Shown here in pieces: positions 27,521 to 35,125 of a DNA stretch of 64,000 nucleotides. The stretch covers positions 5,427,001 through 5,491,000 of the forward strand of contig NZ_CP107902.1 of the NCBI RefSeq assembly GCF_036013935.1. Reading direction: 5' to 3'. A model generated the notes under the pieces. The model was not told where the DNA came from, made no database searches, and was given only the letters and a program-made list of their open reading frames with translations. A program made the position numbers and the translations under genes. Position 1 is the stretch's first letter. Every line of letters starts with the position of its first letter. Source of the DNA: Streptomyces sp. NBC_00461. Its GTDB lineage: Bacteria; Actinomycetota; Actinomycetes; Streptomycetales; Streptomycetaceae.

Positions 27521-28066
27521 ATGTACCTGCGCGTAGCCGGCATCGTCCTCACCGCGACCGCCCTCGGTCTGGCAACTGCCCCCGGAGCCCACGCAGCCGA
27601 TGATCCGGGCCTCGCCGTCAGCCTCGCCCCCACAGACAGCGACAGCACCCCCGACGGGCCCCTCCAGCCGGGCGCGCCCGTCGAGGTCACCTCAGGCGTT
27701 GACCTGACGTCCCTGGCCGTGGGTGACAACGGCGGCTTCACAGTGACCTCTGGGGCGTTCGCGCACCCCGTCAAGGTGACCATGCAGAAGAACAGCTACG
27801 GCCAGGGCGAAGGCGCGATCCGTTGCGGCATCAAGCCGGGCAGCTATCCCGTCGACATCGCCGGACACCACGAAGGATCCGGGCTCACCGCGAAGCAGAC
27901 GCATACGACCATCACCATCGCCGGGGGCGGCTCGCACTGCGATCAGGCATCCGGATCGTCCGCGAAGAGCACCACCACCCTCGCGGCCGTCGGCGGCGGC
28001 GCCGTCCTGGCGGTCGGAGCATTCGCCGTCGCCCGGCACCGGCGCAGCAAGAAACAGCGAGGCTAG
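27521..28066 (+). CDS. Secreted, C-terminally anchored hypothetical protein
   Basis: 181 residues. The signal peptide ends near GAHAADDPG (~27). An extracellular domain (VEVTSGVDLTSLAVGDNGGFTVTSGAF, MQKNSYGQGEGAIRCGIKPGSYPVDI) is Ig/beta-sandwich-like with two Cys. A C-terminal TM (LAAVGGGAVLAVGAFAVA) and Arg/Lys tail anchor it without a sortase motif. GAGG lies 8 nt before the ATG. The 29-bp spacing from the protease suggests one operon and a shared surface role. Confidence 0.75.
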   Translation: MYLRVAGIVLTATALGLATAPGAHAADDPGLAVSLAPTDSDSTPDGPLQPGAPVEVTSGVDLTSLAVGDNGGFTVTSGAFAHPVKVTMQKNSYGQGEGAIRCGIKPGSYPVDIAGHHEGSGLTAKQTHTTITIAGGGSHCDQASGSSAKSTTTLAAVGGGAVLAVGAFAVARHRRSKKQRG

Positions 28067-28869
28067 CTGCTCTTGGCTTTCTGGGACTCCGGAGGTCTCC
28101 TGGCGTGGTGCTGCCGGCGACGGGAGGCTCGCTGGCGCGGAGGGCGGGTCAGCGTGATCTGACGGACCAGTTGTTGGAAGCAGGCCAGGGAGGCGACGGC
28201 CGGCAAGGCGGCCGCGGCGACACTCGTGAACGTCCTCTCGGCCTCGGCCATACAGAGGATCATCGCGAGGGAGGAAAACAGCAGAACGACGAACCAGGAG
28301 TGCACGGCACGGCGTTGGTGCAGGGCGGTCCGCAGGATGGACAGTGAGGCCACCATCCAGGGGCCATAGATCAGAAGAGGCCAGGCGTAAGTCGTGGCGC
28401 CCCGTGCACCCGGCGCGACGTGCTGCAGAGGTGAGTAGGCCACCATTCCGCCGAAGACGCTCACCATCGACACGATGGCGGCCGCCAAGGCGGCGATCAC
28501 GAAGCTGACAGTCTGCAGCCACGTGAAGCGCAGTTTGCGAGAACGTACCTTCCGATGCCCGGCAGAGAAGCGCCGGATGGGTGGCAACTCAGCAGTGAGT
28601 TGTACCAGGTTGTCCATCGCATCGTCGGCGTCGGCGCCAGAGGACGGCTTGCTACGAGGGGGCCGGGCGGCAGCCCCCTGCTCTGCCGTCGCGACATCCT
28701 GCAAAAGGTGGGTGAGTTCCTCGACCGGGTCCCAGTTCTCCTGCGGGGGTGACATCGAACGCAGCGTGTCGGAAGCGCCCCTATGCCAATCGGTCGACTG
28801 TTCGTCGGTGTACGTACCGGGATACCGACTTTGCGGGGCGAACCAATGATCCGGATAATCGTGATTCAC
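28063..28869 (-). CDS. DUF2637 membrane protein outside the element
   Basis: About 268 residues. A ~115-residue hydrophilic N-terminus precedes four TM segments (LQTVSFVIAALAAAIVSMVSVFG; WPLLIYGPWMVASLSIL; WFVVLLFSSLAMILCMA; VAAAALPAVASLACF) and a strongly basic tail. This is DUF2637, the family of SpdB-like spread proteins on Streptomyces plasmids and AICEs. GTG at 28869 has GAGGGG 8 nt upstream; another GTG 9 nt earlier overlaps that RBS. The 3' end overlaps the convergent gene by 4 bp. It sits just left of attL and could be debris of an older element. Confidence 0.75.
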   Translation of the reverse strand: MNHDYPDHWFAPQSRYPGTYTDEQSTDWHRGASDTLRSMSPPQENWDPVEELTHLLQDVATAEQGAAARPPRSKPSSGADADDAMDNLVQLTAELPPIRRFSAGHRKVRSRKLRFTWLQTVSFVIAALAAAIVSMVSVFGGMVAYSPLQHVAPGARGATTYAWPLLIYGPWMVASLSILRTALHQRRAVHSWFVVLLFSSLAMILCMAEAERTFTSVAAAALPAVASLACFQQLVRQITLTRPPRQRASRRRQHHARRPPESQKAKSS

Positions 28870-28884
28870 GAAATCCACCCCTCG

Positions 28885-29169
28885 TTACGCGCGGGATGCG
28901 TGGCAATCGGAACGCCCCTGACTGTTCCAACGCCGGCTGAGTTCCTCCTGGGTCGTATCCAGCAGGGTCAGGAGGTCACTGAGCAGCGGCTCAGTGACCC
29001 GCAGTTCGACCTTCGCACCGTCTACATGCAGGGTGCCGCGGGCATCGGGCGATGAGTACGCCGCGGCGGGCGTGAAGATGTATCGCCCTACCACCACAGC
29101 ACGGGTCGCGGGAAGATTCTCTGCCGTCGCTCCCGAGTGGGGCGAGGGAAAGAGCCTTGCTTTCGTCAT
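28885..29169 (-). CDS. Hypothetical protein (94 aa) upstream of the DUF2637 gene
   Basis: Not recognised. A compact soluble protein (VVVGRYIFTPAAAYSSPDARGTLHVDGAKVELRVTEPLLSDLLTLLDTTQEELSRRW). It ends 15 bp before the DUF2637 start, so the two are probably one transcript. No strong RBS is seen before ATG at 29169. An inverted repeat (GCCGCGC/GCGCGGC, 29185-29208) and an A+T-rich stretch (29230-29270) lie upstream. Confidence 0.55.
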   Translation of the reverse strand: MTKARLFPSPHSGATAENLPATRAVVVGRYIFTPAAAYSSPDARGTLHVDGAKVELRVTEPLLSDLLTLLDTTQEELSRRWNSQGRSDCHASRA

Positions 29170-29506
29170 AGTCCGCTAACGCATGCCGCGCTTCTCCAGA
29201 TGCGCGGCAAACGAGTGAGGCAATTTGGTGAAATTTTTAGAGAGGGAATTAATAATTAGAGCCAACCGGGCTGCGTTCAATGGCTAAAGAGTCGAAAGGT
29301 TTGTCCTTTGAGCTTTTTTCGGAAAGAAGGAACAGCTCGCCGCTCACGGATGGGGCCCGGCGGCATCTTCAGGGGACTTCGGGCTCGGCCGTCGCGGCAT
29401 CGCTCAGTCGATCACGATCGGCGACCGCGAGCGCCACATCGAGAAGGATCCTTCCGGGATCGTGCAGCGCACAGACCCCGGCGCCACAGCGAGGGCTTCG
29501 GTCGGT

Positions 29507-29616
29507 CCCTGTTTGGCCCCCGAGCACGACAGAGGGCCAATCGCGATCACGCGATTGGCCCTCTGACTGGCGTCGGGGTGGCGGGATTTGAACCCACGAC
29601 CTCTTCGTCCCGAACG
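29507..29616. repeat. attL: tRNA-Pro 3' stub plus its terminator hairpin
   Basis: A 110-bp match to 46244-46353 with five mismatches. The last 47 bp are identical and cover the tRNA T-arm, variable region and anticodon 3' side. The left part covers a hairpin beyond the tRNA 3' end. This copy should be the displaced chromosomal end. Confidence 0.88.
29530..29565 (-). terminator. Hairpin of the displaced tRNA-Pro 3' end (attL copy)
   Basis: CAGAGGGCCAATCGC pairs with GCGATTGGCCCTCTG (15 bp) around GATCAC. Same stem as the attR copy, with one change in the loop. Confidence 0.7.
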
Positions 29617-29717
29617 CGATAGGGCTCTCTGTGGCCTTGGCTTGGTGGTGCTGACCTGTTGGTTTGGCTCCGGGATAGTCCACCATCGTCCAGGACCGTC
29701 TTGACTCGGTCGCTTCG

Positions 29718-29739
29718 TTTGGCCCCCTGTTTGGCCCCC
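29718..29739. repeat. Double TTTGGCCCCC site at the left end
   Basis: TTTGGCCCCC-TG-TTTGGCCCCC, identical to 46237-46258. A single TTTGGCCCCC also lies at the outer edge of attL (29512-29521). Candidate arm-type integrase sites. Confidence 0.5.
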
Positions 29740-29958
29740 GGACATCCGCTCTCGGGGCAGTTCGTGGCTAGGAGCTGGCTCCAGTGGACTTCTCACGCTG
29801 TGGCCGATTGCCCCTGCATCTCGACGGCATGTTCAGGCGCCGTAGCCACGACCCAGCGGCTGGTTGGCATGAGTGCAAGGTCTAAACCTCGACGACAGAC
29901 TCCCGTCTACAAGCGCAAGGGGTTATAGTATGGCCTTCGTCACGTCTGGGGGGACTGT

Positions 29959-31623
29959 ATGGCGTCAAGTGGTGCGCGCGGAACCAACTTCAGCATCGGC
30001 GGAGAACAGGCCGAGGCCGATCCGCTTTTGATGGAAGCCTTCTATGAATCCGATGATTACAGGACAGTGTCATCGCGGGAAGATCCTCGTTGTTTCGTCA
30101 TTGCACGCACCGGTGGAGGCAAATCCGCCCTTCTGCAGCGACTAGAAGAAGAACATCCCGACCACGTCGTAAGGGTGGCCCCTGAGGACCTTTCACTGGG
30201 CTACATTACGAGTCTTGGCGTGATGCGGTATTTGGATGAGTTGGATGTCAGCCTTGACCCCCTTTTCATTGCGCTTTGGAAGCATGTTCTGCTCGTCGAA
30301 CTGATACGTCATAGGTACAAGGTCGATTCCTATGCAGCCAAAATGAACTTCCTTACGACGCTGCGAGAGAAGATCAAAAGAGATCCCGGAAAACGCGTTG
30401 CGCTCGACTACTTGGAGGACTTCCAAGATCGATTCTGGGTGGAAGCGGATGAGCGTGTTCGGGAGATCACAGAAAAATTCGAAGAAAAAATAAATAGCGA
30501 GACTAAAGGAACCTTCGGCCTAGCCAGCAATCAGGTGGCAAATGCGTCAGCCACCGTAGGGTCGGGGACTGCGGACACTTTCGCCACCGAAACCCGTCGG
30601 GAACTCACGGAGCGATTTCAGCGCATCGTCAATGAAACTCAGATGGCGCGCCTAAACAAAATGATAAAGGTTCTCGACGAGGACATCCTCGACAGTCGTC
30701 AGAACTTCACCTACGTGGTCATTGACGACCTGGACCGTGACTGGGTGGATGAGAAAATATCGAATGCTCTAATCCGGTGCCTCTTCCGGGCCGTGCTTGA
30801 CCTGCACCGCGTGAAGAACCTCAAAGTCATCGTCGCGCTCCGCACGAACATCTTCGAGAACCTAGACTTCGGGCACAGAACAGGTGGACAGGAAGAGAAA
30901 TTCCGCTCCCTATCTCTCCATATGCGATGGGGCCCGGCAGAATTGCGCGACCTCGTCAGCAGCAGACTTCGCGTTGCGACAAAGAAGCACGGCGTACCAG
31001 TTAACTCCATATCCGACGTGCTTCCACGCGTCAACACCGCACGCGGTGACGCTTTTGATTACATGCTCGCCCGAACCCTGATGCGGCCGCGCGACATCAT
31101 CGCCTTCGTGAATGAGACATTCGCGATATCTGCGGGCAGCGGCAGGACATCCTGGGAAGACATCAAAAACGCCGAGGACTCTTACTCGTACAAAAGACTC
31201 CTGGCGCTACGCGACGAATGGAAGATGACTTACCCTGACATTGACAGGGTCTTCGCGATATTTGCGGGAGCAGTAGTTCCAATGTCCAAGGAGGAATTCA
31301 CGCGGCGCATTGACGACGCTGCTCTACTACTAGCTGATCCGTACTTTCGCGGCACAGAGTGGCTAGACTACATGACTTCAAACATGTGGAATAACCCGGC
31401 AGCAAGTTGGGTCGGCTGGTACGGTCCTCTACTCGCGCTCCTCTACAATATTGGATTCGTGGGGTGTACGACGGGTAGACAAAGCACCGTTCGCTATGTT
31501 CGCATGTTTCCCGACTTTGCGGAAAGAGTCAGTAACCTAGAAGCTGCAGACGGTTTCACAATCCACCCCGCATTCCAGGCTGCATTGGATGTAAGAGTGG
31601 ATAGTCTCCGTCAGAGCGGCTGA
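29959..31623 (+). CDS. P-loop ATPase of the Sll1717-like family, low-G+C cargo
   Basis: 554 residues. Walker A is TGGGKS (51-56) in CFVIARTGGGKSALLQRLEEEH. Walker B is YVVIDDLDRDWVDEK (~252-266), with an arginine-bearing segment KVIVALRTNIFENLDF after it. This is the layout of stand-alone KAP/Sll1717-type P-loop ATPases that occur singly in accessory and defence-rich regions. No TM segments or nuclease motif seen. G+C is clearly lower than in flanking genes, with many A/T third positions, indicating recent transfer. GGGGG is 5 nt before the ATG. It is the main cargo of the element; a protective role is inference. Confidence 0.78.
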   Translation: MASSGARGTNFSIGGEQAEADPLLMEAFYESDDYRTVSSREDPRCFVIARTGGGKSALLQRLEEEHPDHVVRVAPEDLSLGYITSLGVMRYLDELDVSLDPLFIALWKHVLLVELIRHRYKVDSYAAKMNFLTTLREKIKRDPGKRVALDYLEDFQDRFWVEADERVREITEKFEEKINSETKGTFGLASNQVANASATVGSGTADTFATETRRELTERFQRIVNETQMARLNKMIKVLDEDILDSRQNFTYVVIDDLDRDWVDEKISNALIRCLFRAVLDLHRVKNLKVIVALRTNIFENLDFGHRTGGQEEKFRSLSLHMRWGPAELRDLVSSRLRVATKKHGVPVNSISDVLPRVNTARGDAFDYMLARTLMRPRDIIAFVNETFAISAGSGRTSWEDIKNAEDSYSYKRLLALRDEWKMTYPDIDRVFAIFAGAVVPMSKEEFTRRIDDAALLLADPYFRGTEWLDYMTSNMWNNPAASWVGWYGPLLALLYNIGFVGCTTGRQSTVRYVRMFPDFAERVSNLEAADGFTIHPAFQAALDVRVDSLRQSG

Positions 31624-31701
31624 GCACGGTGTGACTCTCTACGCTGCTATTGCCGTGCGGCATGGGCAATAAGCGACGCTGAATTTCGTGTTTTCTTTGA
31701 T

Positions 31702-32949
31702 TTACCGAGGCATGAATCCGGGCTTCTGCTCAGCGAGCGAGTGAAGTCGTCCGAGGTAGTCCTGTGCCGCCGGTTCGGAGCTGTACCGGCGCCGCATCTC
31801 GGCAGCGAGTTCGCGGCTGGTCATGATGAGCGACGGCACCGACTGCCGGTCACCTTCGAGGGCCCGCTCGCCCATGATGAGTGCCTGCTCCAAGTCGCCT
31901 TCACGCGCCGCTGTGACGCCTAGCGTGACGCGGGCTTCAGCGTTGCGCATGGGCGAGCGCTCGATGCCGTCAAAGTCCGTTCCTGCCCTCAGCACCTCTT
32001 CGGCGAGTGTGCGCGCGAGCTTGTCCTCACCGACCAGGCGATAGCAGTCCATCGCGTAGAAGTCGAACTTGGCCGGGTCCACCACGAAGTGGTTGTCCAG
32101 GTTCTCGGGATACGGCATCCCTTCGAGCAACCGCCGCCCCTTGTCCAACGCCACTTCGACCTGCCGGCGGTCCCCGATCCGCGCCCACGCCTTGGCCTCC
32201 TGGGCTGCGAGCTGCACGGCCACGCCGTGGTGCTGCGCTGTCTCGGCTCCGGCCCGCGCCGCCGCGATGACGCCGCGGTAGTCGCCAGTCGTGAGAGCGA
32301 ACCAGGCCCGCATCTCGTGTGCCCACCCGGCGACCTCCGCGTGGTCAGCCTCGGTCGCGAGCGAGAGCGCGGCCTGTCGCGTCGACTCGGCTGCGTGGCG
32401 GGCGCCTGTGTCGTACTCGACACAGCCGACCAGAAGCGCAAGCCAACCGGACAGTGCGAGAACTTCGCGGTGCTGCGCGAGCGTGAGGCTCTTCGTGTGT
32501 AGTTCTACGACACGACGAAGCCACTGCCGCCCCTCGATAAGGAGCTGTTCGCTCGGCATGAACGGGTATTCCGAGGCGAGCCGGTCCGCCGTGATCCGCA
32601 GTGCATCAAGCGTGGCGTTGTCGACGTCAGACCGGTTGAGGCGACTCACGATCTCCAGCGTCTCCATGCCGGACGCTGCCAGAATCTCCGTGTCTCCGTC
32701 CCGCCGGGAAGGCGCCGGGAAGAGTGCGTGCGTCACGGTGCCGAAAACGGCTGCGATGATCGGTTGATAGAAGTCGTTCGGCATCTGGCCTGACTCCCAG
32801 CGCTTCCACTGGCGAATCATGCTGTCTTCCGCGGGCAGCTCTGTAGGAGCGTGCCCCCGCAGCGCCCTTACGGCGTCACGCTGCGACCAGTCGCGGGCCG
32901 CCCGTTCGGCAGCGATGCGCCGCGCCCATGCGGGCCTGTCGTCGTTCAT
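31702..32949 (-). CDS. XRE-type helix-turn-helix regulator with TPR-like C-terminus
   Basis: 415 residues. The N-terminal HTH region is WARRIAAERAARDWSQRDAVRALRGHAP, then SMIRQWKRWESGQMPNDFYQPIIAAVFGT. A ~300-residue helical repeat part follows, with ALEGDRQSVPSLIMTSRELAAEM near its end. This plan is common among streptomycete regulators that may sense a peptide or other ligand. Its position near the cargo end and divergence from the GntR module fit control of element functions. A nested inverted repeat lies 46-89 bp upstream of its ATG. Confidence 0.82.
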   Translation of the reverse strand: MNDDRPAWARRIAAERAARDWSQRDAVRALRGHAPTELPAEDSMIRQWKRWESGQMPNDFYQPIIAAVFGTVTHALFPAPSRRDGDTEILAASGMETLEIVSRLNRSDVDNATLDALRITADRLASEYPFMPSEQLLIEGRQWLRRVVELHTKSLTLAQHREVLALSGWLALLVGCVEYDTGARHAAESTRQAALSLATEADHAEVAGWAHEMRAWFALTTGDYRGVIAAARAGAETAQHHGVAVQLAAQEAKAWARIGDRRQVEVALDKGRRLLEGMPYPENLDNHFVVDPAKFDFYAMDCYRLVGEDKLARTLAEEVLRAGTDFDGIERSPMRNAEARVTLGVTAAREGDLEQALIMGERALEGDRQSVPSLIMTSRELAAEMRRRYSSEPAAQDYLGRLHSLAEQKPGFMPR

Positions 32950-32994
32950 GCGCCCTCCTCCGAGTGCCTGCTCCGAGTCTCGCGCGCGAGCCGG

Positions 32995-33038
32995 GGGGAC
33001 AGGGAAGGTGACAGGCGGGTGTCACCGGACATGTCCCC
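32995..33038. promoter_or_regulatory. Nested inverted repeat upstream of the XRE gene
   Basis: The inner pair GGTGACA/TGTCACC (33007-33013, 33020-33026) lies within the outer pair GGGGACA/TGTCCCC (32995-33001, 33032-33038). The half-sites resemble each other (GGKGACA), as expected for a dimeric regulator. Candidate operator for the XRE gene. Confidence 0.5.
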
Positions 33039-33107
33039 TCCTCCGATCTTCCGTCCCCTGGCTGTCACTTACCTCTCAACTCCCGTTCCCCGCATGCTGG
33101 TTGCAGA

Positions 33108-33488
33108 TCACGTACCACCCGGCGCGGAGCGGCTTTCGAGCGCTTCGAGCCTGCCGCGAAGTTCCGAGACTTGGGAGGTGAGATGTTCGAGGCGACGCAG
33201 GACTTCGGGAAAGTCGATACCAGCGTCACCTTCGCTGGCTTCGGCGGCTTGCTGCGGATCGCGGGCGTAGCTGCCGCGCGACGTGGTCAGAATGAGCCCG
33301 TCCTCACGCAGGAGCGCAAGGGCTCGCTGCACCGTCATCCCCGAGATCTTGAACCGTGTGGCCAAGTCTCGCACGGAGCCCACGTGGGCCCCCGGCTTGA
33401 TGTCGCCACACAAGATCTCTTGCCGCAGGATGTCGGCCGCCTGCTCGGACTCCGGTCTCGGGTCATCTTTCGAGATTTCAGCGCTCAT
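33108..33488 (-). CDS. GntR-family regulator (KorSA-like role proposed)
   Basis: 126 residues. A winged helix occupies about 15-80 (PESEQAADILRQEILCGDIKPGAHVGSVRDLATRFKISGMTVQRALALLREDGLILTTSRGSYA). A short coiled-coil tail (FPEVLRRLEHLTSQVSELRGRLEAL) replaces a ligand domain. I chose ATG at 33488; GTG at 33512 would overlap the operator-like repeats. GntR proteins of this size (KorSA in pSAM2) keep transfer and replication genes silent in AICEs. TGCTAG-type sites at its own promoter and after the translocase gene support this. Confidence 0.83.
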   Translation of the reverse strand: MSAEISKDDPRPESEQAADILRQEILCGDIKPGAHVGSVRDLATRFKISGMTVQRALALLREDGLILTTSRGSYARDPQQAAEASEGDAGIDFPEVLRRLEHLTSQVSELRGRLEALESRSAPGGT

Positions 33489-33510
33489 CACGCCATCGAG
33501 CGTACCCACC

Positions 33511-33570
33511 ACTAGTACGACCTAGCACGAATCTGTGGCGTCCACTTGCGCCGTGGTGCGTGCTAGTACA
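33511..33570. promoter_or_regulatory. TGCTAG/CTAGCA operator sites at the GntR promoter
   Basis: ACTAGTACGACCTAGCAC (33511-33528) and TGCTAGTACA (33561-33570) contain the hexamers found six times at 39751-39836. They lie just upstream of the GntR start and before the rightward transfer operon. Confidence 0.55.
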
Positions 33571-33930
33571 TGCTGTTACATGGCAGCACGGTGAGCCCGG
33601 AAGGGCTTCACCGGCTGTGCCTCGCAAGTGCTTGACCTGCATGAACTGGTTCGGGATTGCCCGTATGACTGCCGCTCGCGGCGGTCGGAAGGCGACTTCG
33701 GTCGCACGCCGCGGGCCCCTTGCTGATCGTCCCTTGAGAACTGCATAGGTGGGCCCCGTCTCCCCGAGTCGAAAAGACGGCCGCGCGGCTGTGACCGCGC
33801 ATGTCTCTCCGTTCCGCAACGCCCGTGTGGCGCTGCGGCTGGCTGCCTCCCTCGCCCGTCCGGCCGCTTGCGCGCCGTACGGGCGAGGGCGTGGGGAGCC
33901 GGAACACCCCTTCGTCTCTTGGGAGTTCGC
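33571..33930. other. Leader region of the rightward transfer operon
   Basis: No convincing gene. A frame at 33560-33748 (with KCLTCMNWF) has poor codon bias and a weak start. The region contains GC-rich hairpins, the largest at 33849-33889, and probably the main promoter of the transfer genes. Confidence 0.45.
33849..33889 (+). promoter_or_regulatory. 11-bp hairpin before the first transfer gene
   Basis: CCCTCGCCCGT pairs perfectly with ACGGGCGAGGG around a 19-nt loop. It ends 41 nt before the GTG at 33931, a position like that of the conserved-loop hairpins farther along. Confidence 0.55.
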
Positions 33931-34104
33931 GTGATTGCAACGCTCATTGCCGTGCTGGGCACGCTCGCCGGGACCGCGGTCGTCGCGTTCGTGCAGCACC
34001 TGACCACTATCCGCACCGCCCGCGCCGACGAGTCGGCATCCGGCCGCGTCACCGACCGCACCGGTGCGACATGCGCACTGATCTGGTGGCACCTCGGCCG
34101 CTGA
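33931..34104 (+). CDS. Small membrane protein of the transfer operon (57 aa)
   Basis: GGGAG is 5 nt before GTG. The protein has one N-terminal TM (VIATLIAVLGTLAGTAVVAFVQHL) and a short polar tail with two Cys/Trp-rich residues near the end (TCALIWWHLGR). Small membrane peptides of this kind start the transfer operons of many AICEs. Function unknown. Confidence 0.6.
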   Translation: MIATLIAVLGTLAGTAVVAFVQHLTTIRTARADESASGRVTDRTGATCALIWWHLGR

Positions 34105-34143
34105 TCGGTTACCCGATCTTCCGTACTTCCGCCTCGATGGTCG

Positions 34144-34203
34144 CAGGCCGGGTTCGACTCCCGGTCGGGGCGCTTTCCCCTGCCGCACTGCGGTGTGGGG
34201 CTT
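34144..34203 (+). other. tRNA T-arm-like sequence and short hairpin, block A
   Basis: CCGGG-TTCGACT-CCCGG is a standard T-arm (5-bp stem, 7-nt loop), followed by TCGGGGCGC like a tRNA 3' end. No D-arm, anticodon arm or matching 5' acceptor strand is present. A second hairpin (CCGC-ACT-GCGG with CCCC/GGGG flanks) follows. The same order occurs at 34990-35046. Confidence 0.5.
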
Positions 34204-34245
34204 CCGGAGTAGCTGTCGTCTCACCACGCGCCTACGGCTGCCCGG
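34204..34245 (+). promoter_or_regulatory. Conserved-loop hairpin A upstream of the 34274 gene
   Basis: The stem CCGGAGTAGCTGT/ACGGCTGCCCGG includes G-U pairs and one bulge, around the loop CGTCTCACCACGCGCCT. It is followed by TATCCCTCC and the SD GAGGAG, which the CCTCC can pair with. It shares loop and layout with hairpins at 35052 and 41364. Confidence 0.65.
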
Positions 34246-34273
34246 CTCGTATCCCTCCGACTGAGGAGCAGTA

Positions 34274-34504
34274 GTGAACCAGAACGACCTCAACGACATC
34301 GGTCGCCGCATCGGGTCGGCCGCGCTGGAGTTCGCCCCGAGCCACCGCCCGACCCCTGCTCAGATGGCCGACGCCGCCTCGGTCCTGCGCGACATGATCC
34401 AGGCGACCGAGATCCACGGCGTGACGTTCGCGGACTTCGACGCCGTTGCCCACTTCGCTCGGCTGGCCATTCAGCTCGTTCAGGCCCGCGACGAGAGCCG
34501 GTGA
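34274..34504 (+). CDS. Hypothetical AICE protein (76 aa)
   Basis: Not recognised. Helical and soluble (MNQNDLNDIGRRIGSAALEF; PTPAQMADAASVLRDMIQATEIHGVTFADFDAVAHFARLAIQLVQ). GTG start with GAGGAG 6 nt upstream. Its stop overlaps the next gene's GTG by 4 bp. Good codon bias. Confidence 0.72.
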   Translation: MNQNDLNDIGRRIGSAALEFAPSHRPTPAQMADAASVLRDMIQATEIHGVTFADFDAVAHFARLAIQLVQARDESR

Positions 34505-34959
34505 CCGCCGTGGACGCTGCCACCTTCGCCGCTGTGTTCATCGCCCTGTACGTCGCCCACAGCGTGGGCGACCACTGGGTGCAGACCTCTCACCAGTCCG
34601 CACACAAGGGCCGCCCTGGCTGGGTCGGCCGCCTCGCCGACGCCCGGCACGTCGCCACCCTCACCGCCACCAAGGCCGTCGTCCTGCTGCCGGTCGTCTG
34701 GCTGCTGGACCTGCGCCTGTCCGTGCTCGGCATCGTCGCCGGGCTCGGCATCGACGCGGTCACACACTGGTGGGCTGACCGGCGCACCACGCTCGCGTGG
34801 CTGGCCAAGGTGACCGGCAAGGGCGAGTTCTACCGGCTCGGCACCCCGCGCACCGGCCACGACGACAACCCGCACATCGGCACCGGCGCGTACGCGCTTG
34901 ACCAGTCCTTCCACCATCTTTGGCTTCTGGTCGCCGCGCTCATCATCGCCACCGTCTGA
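34501..34959 (+). CDS. DUF3307-like membrane protein
   Basis: 152 residues. Three or four hydrophobic segments, with FIALYVAHSVGDHWVQTSHQSAHKG near the start (the HSxGDHWxQT motif of DUF3307-type proteins) and AGLGIDAVTHWWADRR in the middle. A C-terminal TM is LWLLVAALIIATV. Conserved His/Asp residues in the membrane suggest metal or proton chemistry, but no function is known. It is coupled to the upstream gene. Confidence 0.75.
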   Translation: MTAVDAATFAAVFIALYVAHSVGDHWVQTSHQSAHKGRPGWVGRLADARHVATLTATKAVVLLPVVWLLDLRLSVLGIVAGLGIDAVTHWWADRRTTLAWLAKVTGKGEFYRLGTPRTGHDDNPHIGTGAYALDQSFHHLWLLVAALIIATV

Positions 34960-34989
34960 CCCGCATCACCGCCCCGGCATCCCGCCGTG

Positions 34990-35046
34990 AGGGCGCCGGA
35001 TCGAATCCGGCCCGGGGCACTTTCCCTCGCCGCGCTGCGGCTCGGG
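34990..35046 (+). other. tRNA T-arm-like sequence and short hairpin, block B
   Basis: GCCGG-ATCGAAT-CCGGC forms a T-arm, followed by CCGGGGCAC and a CCGC-GCT-GCGG hairpin flanked by CCC/GGG. It is a diverged copy of 34144-34203. Confidence 0.5.
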
Positions 35047-35051
35047 ATCTT

Positions 35052-35095
35052 CCGGAGCAACCGCCGTCTCACCAACACGCCTGCGGCTGCTCCGG
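35052..35095 (+). promoter_or_regulatory. Conserved-loop hairpin B upstream of the 35126 gene
   Basis: CCGGAGCAACCGC/GCGGCTGCTCCGG (12 bp with one A-C mismatch) around the loop CGTCTCACCAACACGCCT. It is followed by AGTCCCTCC and the SD AGGAG. Confidence 0.68.
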
Positions 35096-35125
35096 CTCTC
35101 AGTCCCTCCCACTTCAGGAGCTTTC

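Larger units (their letters stand above)
29170..29958. other. A+T-rich promoter region, attL and element left end
   Basis: No gene. It holds an A+T-rich tract around 29225-29265, the attL repeat (29507-29616), a double TTTGGCCCCC site (29718-29739), and a likely -10 hexamer TATAGT (29924-29929) ahead of the ATPase gene. A frame starting at 29280 has poor codon bias and crosses the tRNA fragment, so it was not called. Confidence 0.6.

Noticed and set aside
29280..29591. A plus-strand frame beginning in the A+T-rich tract left of attL
   Set aside because: It runs into the tRNA stub and terminator hairpin and has no RBS or codon bias.
33560..33748. A 62-codon plus-strand frame with KCLTCMNWF in the element leader
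   Set aside because: Weak start, poor third-position bias and overlap with operator sequence; the Cys pair alone is not enough.
34144..35046. Complete tRNA genes suggested by T-arm-like sequences
   Set aside because: No D-arm, anticodon arm or matching 5' acceptor strand is present, so these are fragments or mimics.
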